NCBI GenBank assembly: GCA_035559435.1 | Contig: DATMBC010000014.1 | Span: 1-40,838 of the forward strand | Reading direction: 5' to 3' | Length of the DNA stretch: 40,838 bases | Source of the DNA: a bacterium | GTDB lineage: Bacteria > Zixibacteria > MSB-5A5 > WJJR01 | Part shown: in pieces, positions 23,380 to 31,874 of the stretch | Layout of the letters: each line of letters begins with the position of its first letter | Position numbering within the stretch: the first letter of the stretch is position 1 | Notes under the pieces: generated by a model | What the model was told of the DNA's origin: nothing | Database searches by the model: none | Seen by the model: only the letters and a program-made list of their open reading frames with translations | Made by a program: the position numbers and the translations under genes

Positions 23380-26300
23380 GCCCCACGCCGCCCACTCCGG
23401 GCGTGGCGGCGCTGGTCGCCCGGCGATTGTGGGACTGGGACAATGCCGCCGATGTGCGCGGCGTACGCGGCGCCGTTCTGTTTGTCGACATTGCCGGCTT
23501 CACCCGTCTGACGGAGTCGGCGCAAGCCCGCGCCGGCACCCGCGGTATCGAAGAACTGACGATACGACTCAACGCGCTTTTCAGCGACCTCGTCGATGCC
23601 GCGCACCAGACAGGCGGCGACATCCTCAAGTTTGGCGGCGATGCCCTGCTGGCGGCCTTCGACGACACCCCATCGGCGCCGGACGGACTGGCGCGGGCGT
23701 TGCGGAGCGCTCACGCCATGCGGCTTCTCGCCATCCGGCATCGCCGTCACTTGCGCACACTGAAACTGCGCCTGGGACTGGCCCATGGACCGTGGCGCGA
23801 AGGCGTGGCCGGCGGCGCCGACGGCCGACGCGAGCATTTCGTCTGGGGTAAGACCGTCACCCGCGCGATGGCGGCCGCCGATGCCAGCGCCGGACAGATC
23901 TGCTATTGGGGCAGAGCTCGTGATCTGGAAGGCATCGATCGCGCGGCGGCCCGGCGCATCGGGCCGTCACTCTTCGAGCTCCGCCAGCGTGGCAACGCGG
24001 CCATGGATGCACCGCCCCCGCCGCCGCGCCCGCCCCGCGATCCAACCAACTTGCTGCGCTTCGTGGGAGAGCCACTGCACACGCTCGAAACGCTGGCCGA
24101 ATTCGATCCCACACGCAGCACCGAGCACCGCCGCGTCGTATCCCTGTTCGTCTATTGGCAAAGCCCGGCGTTGCGCGCCGATCCGGCGACGTCCGCACGC
24201 CAACTGGAATTCATTCTGTCCTGCGCGCAGGAAACGGTCGTCGCCCATGACGGACTGTGGGCGCGCAGCGATCCTGCCGGCCCCCGGCAGAAGCTGCTGT
24301 TCCTCTTCGGCGCAACCGTCAGCCGCGCGGACGACATCGACCGGGCCCTGCATTGCGCCGCCGCGCTACACGCGCGCGTGCGCGAAGCCCGGCCCACCTG
24401 GCCGGGTCTGCGCGTGGGCATCGGGATTGCCGCCGGCACCGCGTTGACGGGCTTCGTGGGAAACACTTCCCGTCGTGAATTCACTGCGCTGGGCGAGCGG
24501 GTCAATTTGGCCGCCCGCCTGGCGGCCCGCGCCGCATCCGGGACAACGCTCGTCGACGCAATGGTCCGCGACGGCGCCTCCGCGTATTGGTTCCGCCACT
24601 CCGGGATTGTCCGTCTCAAGAACGTTCGCCGCCCGACACCGGTTTTCGTTCCCGTCCCTCCGGGGACTGTCCGCAGCGCGTCGGACACCGACAACATCGT
24701 GGAGCATCCCGAGGCGATGCGGCGGCTGGTGGACGCATGGATCCGCGATGAGCGCGCCATCCGGCTGGCAGTGGCGCCCGGCGCGGACTGGGGACGATTC
24801 CTTCGGCAGTTCACCTCCGGTTCACACACCGATGAACGAGCCGTCACAATACGTATCGACCTGAGCGAGTCCGAGAGCGCGCATCCTCTCGGCGGGTGCC
24901 GCCTGCTGCTGCGGCGACTTCTGGGTGCGCAGGCATCGTTGCCCGAGAAGTGGCCTTCCGAGGTCCGCGCGGCGCTGTGGGAATCGGGCGACCCCAACGG
25001 ACGACAATTGTCCTGGACCGACCCTGAGACCGCCGCCCATGCCATCGGCCGCCATTTGCAGACTCTGCGGTTGCCCGCGGCGCTTGTCATCGTGCAGGGG
25101 TACGAAACCGCCGGCGTGCTCGACCGACTCGTGATCAGGCATTTGGCCGCGACCTGTCGGCCGCGGTGGATACTAATCGACTGTGGCGGCGGCCACGCTG
25201 ACGCTGAAACGGACACCGTCATCCATCTCGGACCGCTGCCCGCTGAAGAGTTCGCTGAATTCATCGGCAATCTCATGTCGCCGGACCGGCCGGCCAGAGA
25301 GCTGATGTCATTCCTGCTGTCGCGGTCACAGGGCGTGCCGCGCCTGGCGCGCCAGTTCTTTGTGTCGCTGCAACGGACACAGGCGGTGACACGCTCGCCG
25401 GGCCGCGGGGGAGTCTGGCGATTGCGAGATCCGGCCGCCGCACGCATTCCCGATGGCCTGCGCGCCTACTACCTGCAGGGCTTCGACCGATTGCCGTCAC
25501 CGGCCAAAATGGCGGCGCGCGCGATCGCCCTTTGGGGTCCCGCGGCGCCGGTCGACGGGATCGCAATGCTGTGCGCCGACTTGTCGCCGGCCGAAGTGCG
25601 CGATGCGGTCGCGCATCTGCAATCGCAGATGATGATCGAATGCCTCGACGGCGGTGACGGGCAGCGGGTGGCCTTCCTCGACCGCGGATGCCGCGAGGCG
25701 GTCTATTCATCCATGTCGCACGAACTGCGCGAGCAGTGGCACCGACGGATTGCGGCGGCGCTCCGCGCCATGTCCAACCCGGATCCGGGGGCCATCGGGG
25801 ATCACTTGTACGCCGCCCGGCGACCACAATCGGCACAATGGCTGGCGCGCGCGTCCAAACGGGCCGCCCGCCATTGGATGTTGGAGAAGGCCTCCACGTG
25901 GACCCGCCGGGCGATCCTGGCCACGCAGGGCCGCTATGACGACGCATCCACCATACGATTGCCGCGCCGCCCGCTGACCGCTCGCGAGGTCGGTCTGTTC
26001 GATGACTGGGTGGGACTGCTGGCGTTGCGCGGACAGTACGACGAGGCCCGTAAACTGCATCAGGGCCTGGCATCGCTCGCCGCGCGGGCCGGCGAATATG
26101 GGCGCGCGGCGCATCATCGCCTGGAAGCGGCGCGCATGGATTGGTATGCCGGCCACTATGATCGGTCGGGCCGCGAGGCCCGTGCCGTTCTGCACGATGC
26201 CCATCGCCCGCCGGATGCTCTGCTGACGGCCCAGGCGGCCTACCTCTACGGCGAAACCTGTCGACGCACCGGACGCTCAACCGCGGCCCTGCGGGCGCTC

Positions 26301-27413
26301 GAGCAGGCGCGTGATCTGCTCGGCGACGCGCACAATCCCGGCCTGCTTGCGGATGCGCACAACGCGCTCGGCCTGCTCCACTGGAGCTGCGGCCGCCTGT
26401 CGGAGGCGCGCCGTTGTTTTGAGCAATCATTGCGCGCACTGGGCCGTCGCGGCGCCCCGGCCCGGCGCGGCCAGGTGGCTAACAATCTGGGTATCCTGCT
26501 GGAGGAAATGGGCGCACTGCACAAAGCCCGTCGCCACTATGCGCGGGCCTTCGCGATTTTCGACCGCATCGGCATCCGCCGCCACCGCGCCTACAGTCTG
26601 GGCAATCTCGCCAACCTCCATCGGCACAGCGCGTCCTACGAACAGGCGCGCGAGGCGTATGAGGAAGTTGAGACGGAACTGCGCGCCATTGGCGAGGGCC
26701 ATGCGGCCGCATACACCGCCGGCAACCTGGGTGATCTCGCGCGCGACTTCGGTGACTGGGCCGAGGCGCACCGCCGCTACGAGCAGGCGCTCCAATTTGC
26801 GCTGAAGTCGGGCGATCAGGAACTCAAGGCGGAGTGTCAGGTGCGGCGGGCGCATCTCCACTGGCTGGCCGGTGTCACACGGCCGCTGCCACGGCTCCTG
26901 CGCAGCGCGACCGCGGCGGCGCGCCGCGCCAATTCTCGCGAGTTTGCGCTCTACGCCGCGCTGCTTGACGCCGAACGCGTCACCATGACCGGCGATGCAT
27001 CCAGAGCCCAACGAACCTGGGACCGCGTCTTGGACGAGGCCCGCGCAGTCGGCCTGGTCTACTACGTGCTCTGGGCATGGTATGGGCGGCTTCGCTGCCA
27101 CTTCACTGCCGCTTCCTGCCGCGCGACCGCCTCCGAACTCCGGCAGGCGCTGCGGCTGGCGCGGCAGTCCGGATACCGCTGGTGGGAATTGCGGTTGGCG
27201 ATTCTTGGCGCGCGCTCCGCCCGCGCCAACCGCCTCCGCGCCGCCTGCCGCGAACGCGCCATCGCGCTGATCGGCAAGATTGCCGCCGGCATCGGCGACC
27301 CGCAGGTGCGCGCCCGGTTCGTTCAGTCTCCGCTGGTCGCAGAACTCGCCAGTGACGAGGTCGGCCGGTTCATCGCGCCCGACGCCTTCTCCCGGAATCA
27401 GCCGCGGATGTGA
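23376..27413 (+). CDS. Soluble-adenylyl-cyclase-like protein: tandem class III cyclase domains, degenerate ATPase, TPR repeats
   Basis: The 1345 residues begin with class III cyclase domain 1 (about 30-180), which has both metal aspartates (D38 in FVDIAGFT, D89 in LKFGGDALL) and a lysine (K85). It lacks the transition-state Asn/Arg, since the usual VNxAAR reads VTRAMA. Domain 2 (about 250-430) lost the first aspartate (FVYW, Y260) and the second metal loop but keeps N377 and R381 in LGERVNLAARL. The domains are therefore complementary and could form one active site, as in mammalian ADCY10. An NTPase-like region follows (about 440-700), but the P-loop position reads APGADWGRFLRQF without GK[ST]. 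The rest (about 880-1270) is TPR-like helices. It is translated by overlap with the DUF3307 gene. cAMP is the likely product; cGMP is possible. Confidence 0.85.
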   Translation: MSPTPPTPGVAALVARRLWDWDNAADVRGVRGAVLFVDIAGFTRLTESAQARAGTRGIEELTIRLNALFSDLVDAAHQTGGDILKFGGDALLAAFDDTPSAPDGLARALRSAHAMRLLAIRHRRHLRTLKLRLGLAHGPWREGVAGGADGRREHFVWGKTVTRAMAAADASAGQICYWGRARDLEGIDRAAARRIGPSLFELRQRGNAAMDAPPPPPRPPRDPTNLLRFVGEPLHTLETLAEFDPTRSTEHRRVVSLFVYWQSPALRADPATSARQLEFILSCAQETVVAHDGLWARSDPAGPRQKLLFLFGATVSRADDIDRALHCAAALHARVREARPTWPGLRVGIGIAAGTALTGFVGNTSRREFTALGERVNLAARLAARAASGTTLVDAMVRDGASAYWFRHSGIVRLKNVRRPTPVFVPVPPGTVRSASDTDNIVEHPEAMRRLVDAWIRDERAIRLAVAPGADWGRFLRQFTSGSHTDERAVTIRIDLSESESAHPLGGCRLLLRRLLGAQASLPEKWPSEVRAALWESGDPNGRQLSWTDPETAAHAIGRHLQTLRLPAALVIVQGYETAGVLDRLVIRHLAATCRPRWILIDCGGGHADAETDTVIHLGPLPAEEFAEFIGNLMSPDRPARELMSFLLSRSQGVPRLARQFFVSLQRTQAVTRSPGRGGVWRLRDPAAARIPDGLRAYYLQGFDRLPSPAKMAARAIALWGPAAPVDGIAMLCADLSPAEVRDAVAHLQSQMMIECLDGGDGQRVAFLDRGCREAVYSSMSHELREQWHRRIAAALRAMSNPDPGAIGDHLYAARRPQSAQWLARASKRAARHWMLEKASTWTRRAILATQGRYDDASTIRLPRRPLTAREVGLFDDWVGLLALRGQYDEARKLHQGLASLAARAGEYGRAAHHRLEAARMDWYAGHYDRSGREARAVLHDAHRPPDALLTAQAAYLYGETCRRTGRSTAALRALEQARDLLGDAHNPGLLADAHNALGLLHWSCGRLSEARRCFEQSLRALGRRGAPARRGQVANNLGILLEEMGALHKARRHYARAFAIFDRIGIRRHRAYSLGNLANLHRHSASYEQAREAYEEVETELRAIGEGHAAAYTAGNLGDLARDFGDWAEAHRRYEQALQFALKSGDQELKAECQVRRAHLHWLAGVTRPLPRLLRSATAAARRANSREFALYAALLDAERVTMTGDASRAQRTWDRVLDEARAVGLVYYVLWAWYGRLRCHFTAASCRATASELRQALRLARQSGYRWWELRLAILGARSARANRLRAACRERAIALIGKIAAGIGDPQVRARFVQSPLVAELASDEVGRFIAPDAFSRNQPRM

Positions 27414-27505
27414 GCCGCTCGTCCGCAGAGCCCGGGGCGCTCGCCGCATTGCGAGTTCACCGATCATCGATGGCGGCGCACGACCCGGGCAACGGGACTG
27501 TCGGT

Positions 27506-28102
27506 CTAACTGATCCCGTACTTGGAGAAGTGATGAATCGAGAAGCTGACCTGGCCGCCCGATACGGTGCAGGTCTCCTGCAGTTCCCAACGTTCCGTCG
27601 ATGGGTTCCACCAGAACAGCCGCAACTGGTCGCCGTCGGGACGACTCGTCTCAAGCGACAAACGCGCCGGCGTGCCGAAGACCAGGCCATCCGGGGCAAA
27701 GTCAATAATGGTTGCCTCGCCCCACGGCGTCTGGAGTTGCGCCACATTCATGACGATGAGGGCATCGCCGGTAAGCGCCGCCGCCGGAACATCCAGACTG
27801 GCTGTCAGGCCGCCCAGATCGACACTGAGCATTCCTCCCTCCGCGCCGACCAGCAGCATGTCCAGCGCGCGGAACACCCCGTTGAGCAGTTTTGCGGAAC
27901 CGCCGGCGTCGGAGGCGAAGAAACTGTCGCCGTGCATCTGGTCGACGTACTGCAACGCGTCGGCGCCCGTGCCGGAAACGGGTGAGGTGGGTTGATCACC
28001 GCACCCAGACAGCAGAAAGACGCTGGCGACAAACGCGGCGACAAACGTCGCGCCTACAAACCACCGGCCGGCTTTTTGCCATGGGTTGCGATTTCGCTTC
28101 AA
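27506..28102 (-). CDS. Lipoprotein with ZU5-like domain, function unknown
   Basis: I place the start at a TTG (28102), because a perfect AAGGAGGT lies five bases upstream; an in-frame ATG at 28144 has no such site and would bury it. The 198-residue product has a basic N-terminus, a hydrophobic segment (FVGATFVAAFVASVFLL) and the lipobox LSGC, so it is a lipoprotein. The middle (VDLGGLTASLDVPAAALTGD) and the C-terminal part (PDGLVFGTPARLSL...LFWWNPSTERWE...SIHHFSKYGIS) look like a ZU5-type beta-sandwich seen in secreted proteins of FCB-group genomes. Lower in the genome map it follows the flavin operon but is separated by 250 bases with hairpins, so it is probably a separate unit. Confidence 0.72.
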   Translation of the reverse strand: MKRNRNPWQKAGRWFVGATFVAAFVASVFLLSGCGDQPTSPVSGTGADALQYVDQMHGDSFFASDAGGSAKLLNGVFRALDMLLVGAEGGMLSVDLGGLTASLDVPAAALTGDALIVMNVAQLQTPWGEATIIDFAPDGLVFGTPARLSLETSRPDGDQLRLFWWNPSTERWELQETCTVSGGQVSFSIHHFSKYGIS

Positions 28103-28134
28103 ACGGACCTCCTTGGTTACGGCGACTCGTGTTC

Positions 28135-28152
28135 TCTGCTGCAATCAGCAGA
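28135..28152. repeat. Small hairpin in the lipoprotein leader
   Basis: TCTGCTG and CAGCAGA are exact 7-base complements around a CAAT loop, about 33 bases before the TTG start codon on the minus strand. It may fold in the leader RNA; there is no T-run. Confidence 0.35.
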
Positions 28153-28244
28153 CATCCGGGGCCCATGCAACCGGACTGCCCAATTTGACAAGTTTTTGAG
28201 CAACACCGGGAGTCGAACGAAGTCAACCCCTTAGAGTCCGATTT

Positions 28245-28292
28245 CCCGACCGACTGTGCGCAATCCGCACAGCCCGGGCCGGGCAGGTCGGG
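28245..28292. repeat. Nested inverted repeats downstream of the flavin operon
   Basis: Outer arms CCCGACC (28245-28251) and GGTCGGG (28286-28292) enclose inner arms CTGTGCG (28254-28260) and CGCACAG (28266-28272). The remaining CCCGGGCCGGG is also self-complementary. On either strand it would fold into a compact structure. It lies 62 bases past the last gene of the operon and may be its terminator or a small structured RNA; no T-run follows. Confidence 0.4.
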
Positions 28293-28353
28293 ATTTCAGA
28301 GGGAGACGCCCCATAGTGGTGTGGGCGCCGCCCCACTCGCATGAGGGCGACTG

Positions 28354-28854
28354 TCAACGCCCAGACGGGGCGCCCTCGGAGTCTGAACGAGGGGTCAGCG
28401 AATGCCAGAGGACCGAAATCGACATGAGCAGATAGCCGATCACCATCAGGACGGAACTGGGATACAAAAGCCAGACCATGCCAGACCAACCCAACGCAAT
28501 CAGCCACAGCGAGCCAAAGGTTGTCAAAAGCGACAACAACGTTTCCGCCGCCCAGAACGTTTTCAGGCGGTCCGAACCATCGGTCGCGGCATAGAGCAGC
28601 GCCACGAGAAAGAACAAAAGCCCCATACCCAGAAGATGCGTGTGGACGATGCCCAGCATCTCCGCCGTCGACTTGCCGAACTTGAGCTCTTCCTCGTTGC
28701 CGTGGTAATGATCGGAGATGCCGGATGCCGCCATTCCGGTGTTATGATACACGAACGCCAATCCGGCGGCATAACCGACCAGACCGACCAGAATGAAGGC
28801 GGCGATGGTTACCCGGTACACCGCCGGCAGCGTCCGCAGTCGCAGCGCAATCAT
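28354..28854 (-). CDS. Four-helix membrane protein with conserved-looking histidines
   Basis: This 166-residue protein starts by ATGA overlap with the FMN-binding gene. It has four hydrophobic helices (about 13-36, 66-91, 98-121 and 124-150). Histidines stand at membrane edges: H37 (FVYHNTG), H49 and H51 (SDHYHGNEEE), H71 and H73 (GIVHTHLLGMG). A periplasmic SDHYHGNEEELKFGKSTAEML segment lies between the first two helices. I recall similar small membrane proteins, with a HY.G.EEE..F.KS stretch and a THTHL helix, in metal-reducing delta-proteobacteria, usually without an assigned function. The histidine pairs could bind b-type haem or a metal. Position after ApbE and the FMN protein suggests it passes electrons to or from the flavin. 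This is inference. Confidence 0.72.
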   Translation of the reverse strand: MIALRLRTLPAVYRVTIAAFILVGLVGYAAGLAFVYHNTGMAASGISDHYHGNEEELKFGKSTAEMLGIVHTHLLGMGLLFFLVALLYAATDGSDRLKTFWAAETLLSLLTTFGSLWLIALGWSGMVWLLYPSSVLMVIGYLLMSISVLWHSLTPRSDSEGAPSGR

Positions 28855-29438
28855 GGCGTAGGGCTCCCTTCCTGCAAGATCGCCGCCACCGCCAGCGCCT
28901 TGCGCACACCGACGTTGAGCGCGTTGACCGAAATCGTGGCGCCGGTGATGTTGACGATGTCGCGATTGATGCGCAACGGCGACTCCAGCGACTTTCCGCG
29001 GTACTGTTTCAGAAAACGGGTGTGCCGAATCTCACCGCCGCGGCTTTCGCGGTAGATCAGCACACGGACATCGACGATCCGCAGCGTGGTGTCGATCCCG
29101 GCCATGTAGGTAATGGGACGGTACTTCCCCTTCTCCTCCCCGACCACCGCCCAACCGACGGATTGACCGGCCTCGAAGACTCGGTAGAAGACAAACGCGG
29201 TGTCACGGATCTCCCCGCCGAGGCGGGCGTGCAGATCGGCGGCGACGGCCGGTTCGACACGCAGAAGCCCGGGTTGCGCCGAGTCCGCATCGGGAAAGAT
29301 CGCCGTCAGCGCCTCCGCCTCCGAGGCCAGTACTTCGACCGCGCCGATCTCCTCCTCGGTGGGCGGCTCCTCCGCCGACGACGCCGTCACGGTCAGCAAT
29401 ACGGCCAGCGTCACAATCCAGGGCCAACGGCGCGTCAT
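28851..29438 (-). CDS. Exported FMN-binding (RnfG/NqrC-type) protein
   Basis: The 195-residue protein starts by ATGA overlap with the apbE gene. It has a signal peptide (MTRRWPWIVTLAVLLTVTASSA) and an FMN-binding domain. The flavinylation motif is ITGATIS (T165-T168) near the end, where ApbE attaches FMN through a phosphoester bond to the threonine. Upstream strands (VGWAVVGEEKGKYRPITYMAGID and RIVDVRVLIYRESRGGEI) are typical of the family. Coupling with apbE upstream and the small membrane protein downstream forms an extracytosolic flavin electron-transfer module. The partner enzyme is not a normal Rnf or Nqr complex, because no other subunits are present. Confidence 0.87.
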   Translation of the reverse strand: MTRRWPWIVTLAVLLTVTASSAEEPPTEEEIGAVEVLASEAEALTAIFPDADSAQPGLLRVEPAVAADLHARLGGEIRDTAFVFYRVFEAGQSVGWAVVGEEKGKYRPITYMAGIDTTLRIVDVRVLIYRESRGGEIRHTRFLKQYRGKSLESPLRINRDIVNITGATISVNALNVGVRKALAVAAILQEGSPTP

Positions 29439-30475
29439 ACCGGCTCAACCTCCAGCGGGCCAATCACGCGCACCCCTGACAATCCGCCTTTGTGATCGCG
29501 ATGAATCAGGACCGCCGCCGCATCCTTGCGTCCATTCAACCAGCGCACCGCGTCGGCCATGCCCATGACATAGAGCCCCGACGATGTCGCGTCGGCCATC
29601 AGTCCGTCGTTGGCGAACACGGTCACCGACAGGAGGTCGGAGACGGACGGCGCGCCGCGACGCGGGTCCATCAGATGCCCGTGGCGGTGTCCGGTCGCGT
29701 CAACGCGGTAAGTCTCATAGACAGCCGATGTCGCGGCGGTACGGAAACGGTGCCGCACGGTCAACACCGGTTCACTGCGCTGGCCGCGCGGGTCGCGGAT
29801 TGCGCATGTCCAAGGTCCGGCATCGTTCGCGGCGCGAAAAATGTCGCCGCCGCAGTTGGCGCGCGCCTCGACCGCTCCGGCCCGCAATCCCGCATTGGCC
29901 GCCTCCTCGGCGGCCAGCCCCTTGGCCCAACCGCCGGAGTCGATGGCGAGGCGGGCCGATTCGCGCCGGATCACGCCACCGCACACATCGCATTCCACGC
30001 CCCGGTAATTCCAATCGCGCTGATCCGCCGGCGGGCGAATCACACCGGCGGACTCATCGCGAAATCCCCAACGCTTCATCAGGCGCTCAATGGTGGGATC
30101 AAACAGTCCCTCCAGCGCCGCAGACCACCGCAGACTGCGGTCGATTGCATCCAGCACGACAGGGTCATCGATAGCGACCGTCAGCGTGTCGGCGGCATTG
30201 AAGCGCGACAGCGGGGTGCGCGCATCGAAGACCGAGAAACTCTGGTCGATCCGACGGATGGCATCGGCCATCGCCGTCAAGGCGGCCTCGCCGGCCTGCG
30301 GCGACTCGGCCACCGCCTCCAGGTGACTCCATCCGCCCATCGCCCACAGTGGGCGACGGAAGGTGGCACGGCCCGTCGAACCCGCCCAGGCGGTCAACGC
30401 ACGCGGACAGGCGAGCGCGCCAGCGGCCAGAAGCCCCATGCTCAGAAGACGGCGGCGGCTGATGTGTGTGGTCAT
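29435..30475 (-). CDS. apbE: ApbE-type FAD:protein FMN transferase
   Basis: The ATG at 30475 starts a 346-residue protein with a Tat-like SRRRLLSMGLLAAG leader, which places it in the periplasm. Family elements seen are GLFDPTIERLMKRWGF (residues about 123-138), IDSGGWAKGLAAE, an ANCGGDIF segment, HGHLMDPRRGAPS, and VFANDGLMADATSSGLYVMG, the last holding the metal-binding Asp and Thr of the active site. ApbE uses FAD and Mg to attach FMN to threonine of target proteins. Its target here is almost certainly the FMN-binding protein encoded by the overlapping next gene. It is 27 bases downstream of the porin gene. Confidence 0.9.
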   Translation of the reverse strand: MTTHISRRRLLSMGLLAAGALACPRALTAWAGSTGRATFRRPLWAMGGWSHLEAVAESPQAGEAALTAMADAIRRIDQSFSVFDARTPLSRFNAADTLTVAIDDPVVLDAIDRSLRWSAALEGLFDPTIERLMKRWGFRDESAGVIRPPADQRDWNYRGVECDVCGGVIRRESARLAIDSGGWAKGLAAEEAANAGLRAGAVEARANCGGDIFRAANDAGPWTCAIRDPRGQRSEPVLTVRHRFRTAATSAVYETYRVDATGHRHGHLMDPRRGAPSVSDLLSVTVFANDGLMADATSSGLYVMGMADAVRWLNGRKDAAAVLIHRDHKGGLSGVRVIGPLEVEPV

Positions 30476-30502
30476 AGTTTCCAGGGTGCGTTGATCATGA
30501 TC

Positions 30503-31711
30503 CTAGAAATACGTGGCCAGCGAAAGACTGAACAGCTTCGCCGGCTTCGACCAGGTTTCCAGCCCGACCTTGCGACTCCAGTTCCAGCTATAGTCGACCT
30601 TGACCACCGTCATTTCCACCGGGCGGAAATTCAGCCCGAGAGTGGCTGTCTGCTCATCGTCGCCGTCGCGGTCGGAGTCGTAATCGACACGGTCCCAACG
30701 AACCACGCCGGTGAACACTGATTCGGGGTACCGGCGAATCGCGCCAAATCCAAAGTGATAGCCGGCCTGCGCATACCAGCCAATCTGTGACTCAGCGGTC
30801 GGGCTGCCGTCCGGCACATCGGCCGAGACCAGCGCGCCCTCGCCCAGCAGCTGCAACGGACCCCGTTGCAGATCGACATCGAGCGCCGCGATCGACAGCG
30901 ACCGCTCTCCGGCGTTGTCGTATTTGCCGAAGTGGCCCGATAGCCCCAGATCGACGCCCAGCGCCGGTGAGACCGAGACACGCCCGGCCAACGACTTGTT
31001 CTCGTTGTTGTCGGTCTTGTGCGAGCCGCGCCCGCCGCGCACGCGCAGCTGCTGCTTGCTGTCGATGATCTTCTGATTGAACCCGTTGACCAAGTAAAGT
31101 TCATACCCCACAACCCAATCCTGCGGATAGAAGGCGCCGTAAATCCCCATGCCCGCCTCCGAAAGCGTCGTCGGCAACAGTTGGCGCGACACCGTCGGAC
31201 GGTTGGTCAGATCATTGAGGGGCGAATCGTGATTGAGATTGAAGCGCCCAAGGGGTGTCAGCAGCAGTCCGGCGCGCACGTTCAACGCGTCGGCCAGTGC
31301 CCAATCCATAAAGGCGAATTCCAGTTTGATTTCGCCGTCGGTGGTCGAGTTGCTGATCTTGTCGATGTTGCCGTCGCCGTTGCTGTCGCTGCCGCTGGCC
31401 GAGCCGGAGCGAACAAAGCCGCCATACTCGAACTCGATTTCCGCGGTCACATGGATGTAGTCGACCGGCTGGGCGTAGATGAACGGGATGAAACGGTGGG
31501 TGGTGAAAGTCGAGGTCGAGTCGGTCATGAACAGTTCGTGGTCCATGTAGCCGCCGAGGGCGATGCCGCCGGCAAAGTTCTTCAGGTAGGGTTTGTCCGT
31601 CACGCCGCCCGGCACGACCGGACGCGGTGGGCGCGTTTGGCCCGTGGCGGGTGAGGCCAGCACAAGCGGCCACAGTGCGGCCAACAGGATGAAACGATGG
31701 ATACGGTTCAC
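30503..31711 (-). CDS. Outer-membrane porin of the flavin operon
   Basis: A GTG at 31711 with GGAGG at the right distance (four bases) is chosen over a longer frame. The 402-residue product has a signal peptide (VNRIHRFILLAALWPLVLA, cleavage near TGQ) and then a barrel. Its features are alternating strands, an EFEYGG segment, a periplasmic or loop DSNGDGNID that resembles a calcium-binding loop, and the C-terminal LFSLSLATYF ending in Phe. The pattern resembles phosphate-selective porin O/P-like barrels of about 400 residues. It is the first gene of the porin, apbE, FMN and membrane-protein transcript, about 120 bases downstream of a DtxR-type operator. Its cargo could be iron chelates or flavin; this is not visible. 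Confidence 0.8.
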   Translation of the reverse strand: MNRIHRFILLAALWPLVLASPATGQTRPPRPVVPGGVTDKPYLKNFAGGIALGGYMDHELFMTDSTSTFTTHRFIPFIYAQPVDYIHVTAEIEFEYGGFVRSGSASGSDSNGDGNIDKISNSTTDGEIKLEFAFMDWALADALNVRAGLLLTPLGRFNLNHDSPLNDLTNRPTVSRQLLPTTLSEAGMGIYGAFYPQDWVVGYELYLVNGFNQKIIDSKQQLRVRGGRGSHKTDNNENKSLAGRVSVSPALGVDLGLSGHFGKYDNAGERSLSIAALDVDLQRGPLQLLGEGALVSADVPDGSPTAESQIGWYAQAGYHFGFGAIRRYPESVFTGVVRWDRVDYDSDRDGDDEQTATLGLNFRPVEMTVVKVDYSWNWSRKVGLETWSKPAKLFSLSLATYF

Positions 31712-31829
31712 ACAACCTCCAGCAATCGGTGATGGACCCGGCGCATCGGGACGCAAGGGGGCCGCACGCCGGGTCGGCGCGGCCGGCCGCCAGACACAAT
31801 CGTCACCCTGGGCGGCCGCGCCAGGGATC

Positions 31830-31851
31830 GATTGTTAGGCATGCCTAACTT
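31830..31851. promoter_or_regulatory. DtxR-type operator ahead of the porin/apbE operon
   Basis: The core TTAGGCATGCCTAA (31835-31848) is a perfect palindrome, matching the TTAGG-N4-CCTAA halves of DtxR/IdeR boxes. The 22-base window shares 18 positions with the operator in the dtxR promoter at 32394-32415. It lies between the dtxR stop and the porin start, about 120 bases upstream of the porin GTG. No convincing -35 or -10 flanks it. Confidence 0.82.
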
Positions 31852-31874
31852 ATGGGCGAAAAAAGAGAGGAATC

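Noticed and set aside
28200-28250. GGGAGTCGAAC stretch reminiscent of the 3' half of a tRNA gene
   Set aside because: No acceptor stem, anticodon arm or matching 5' half can be drawn on either strand.
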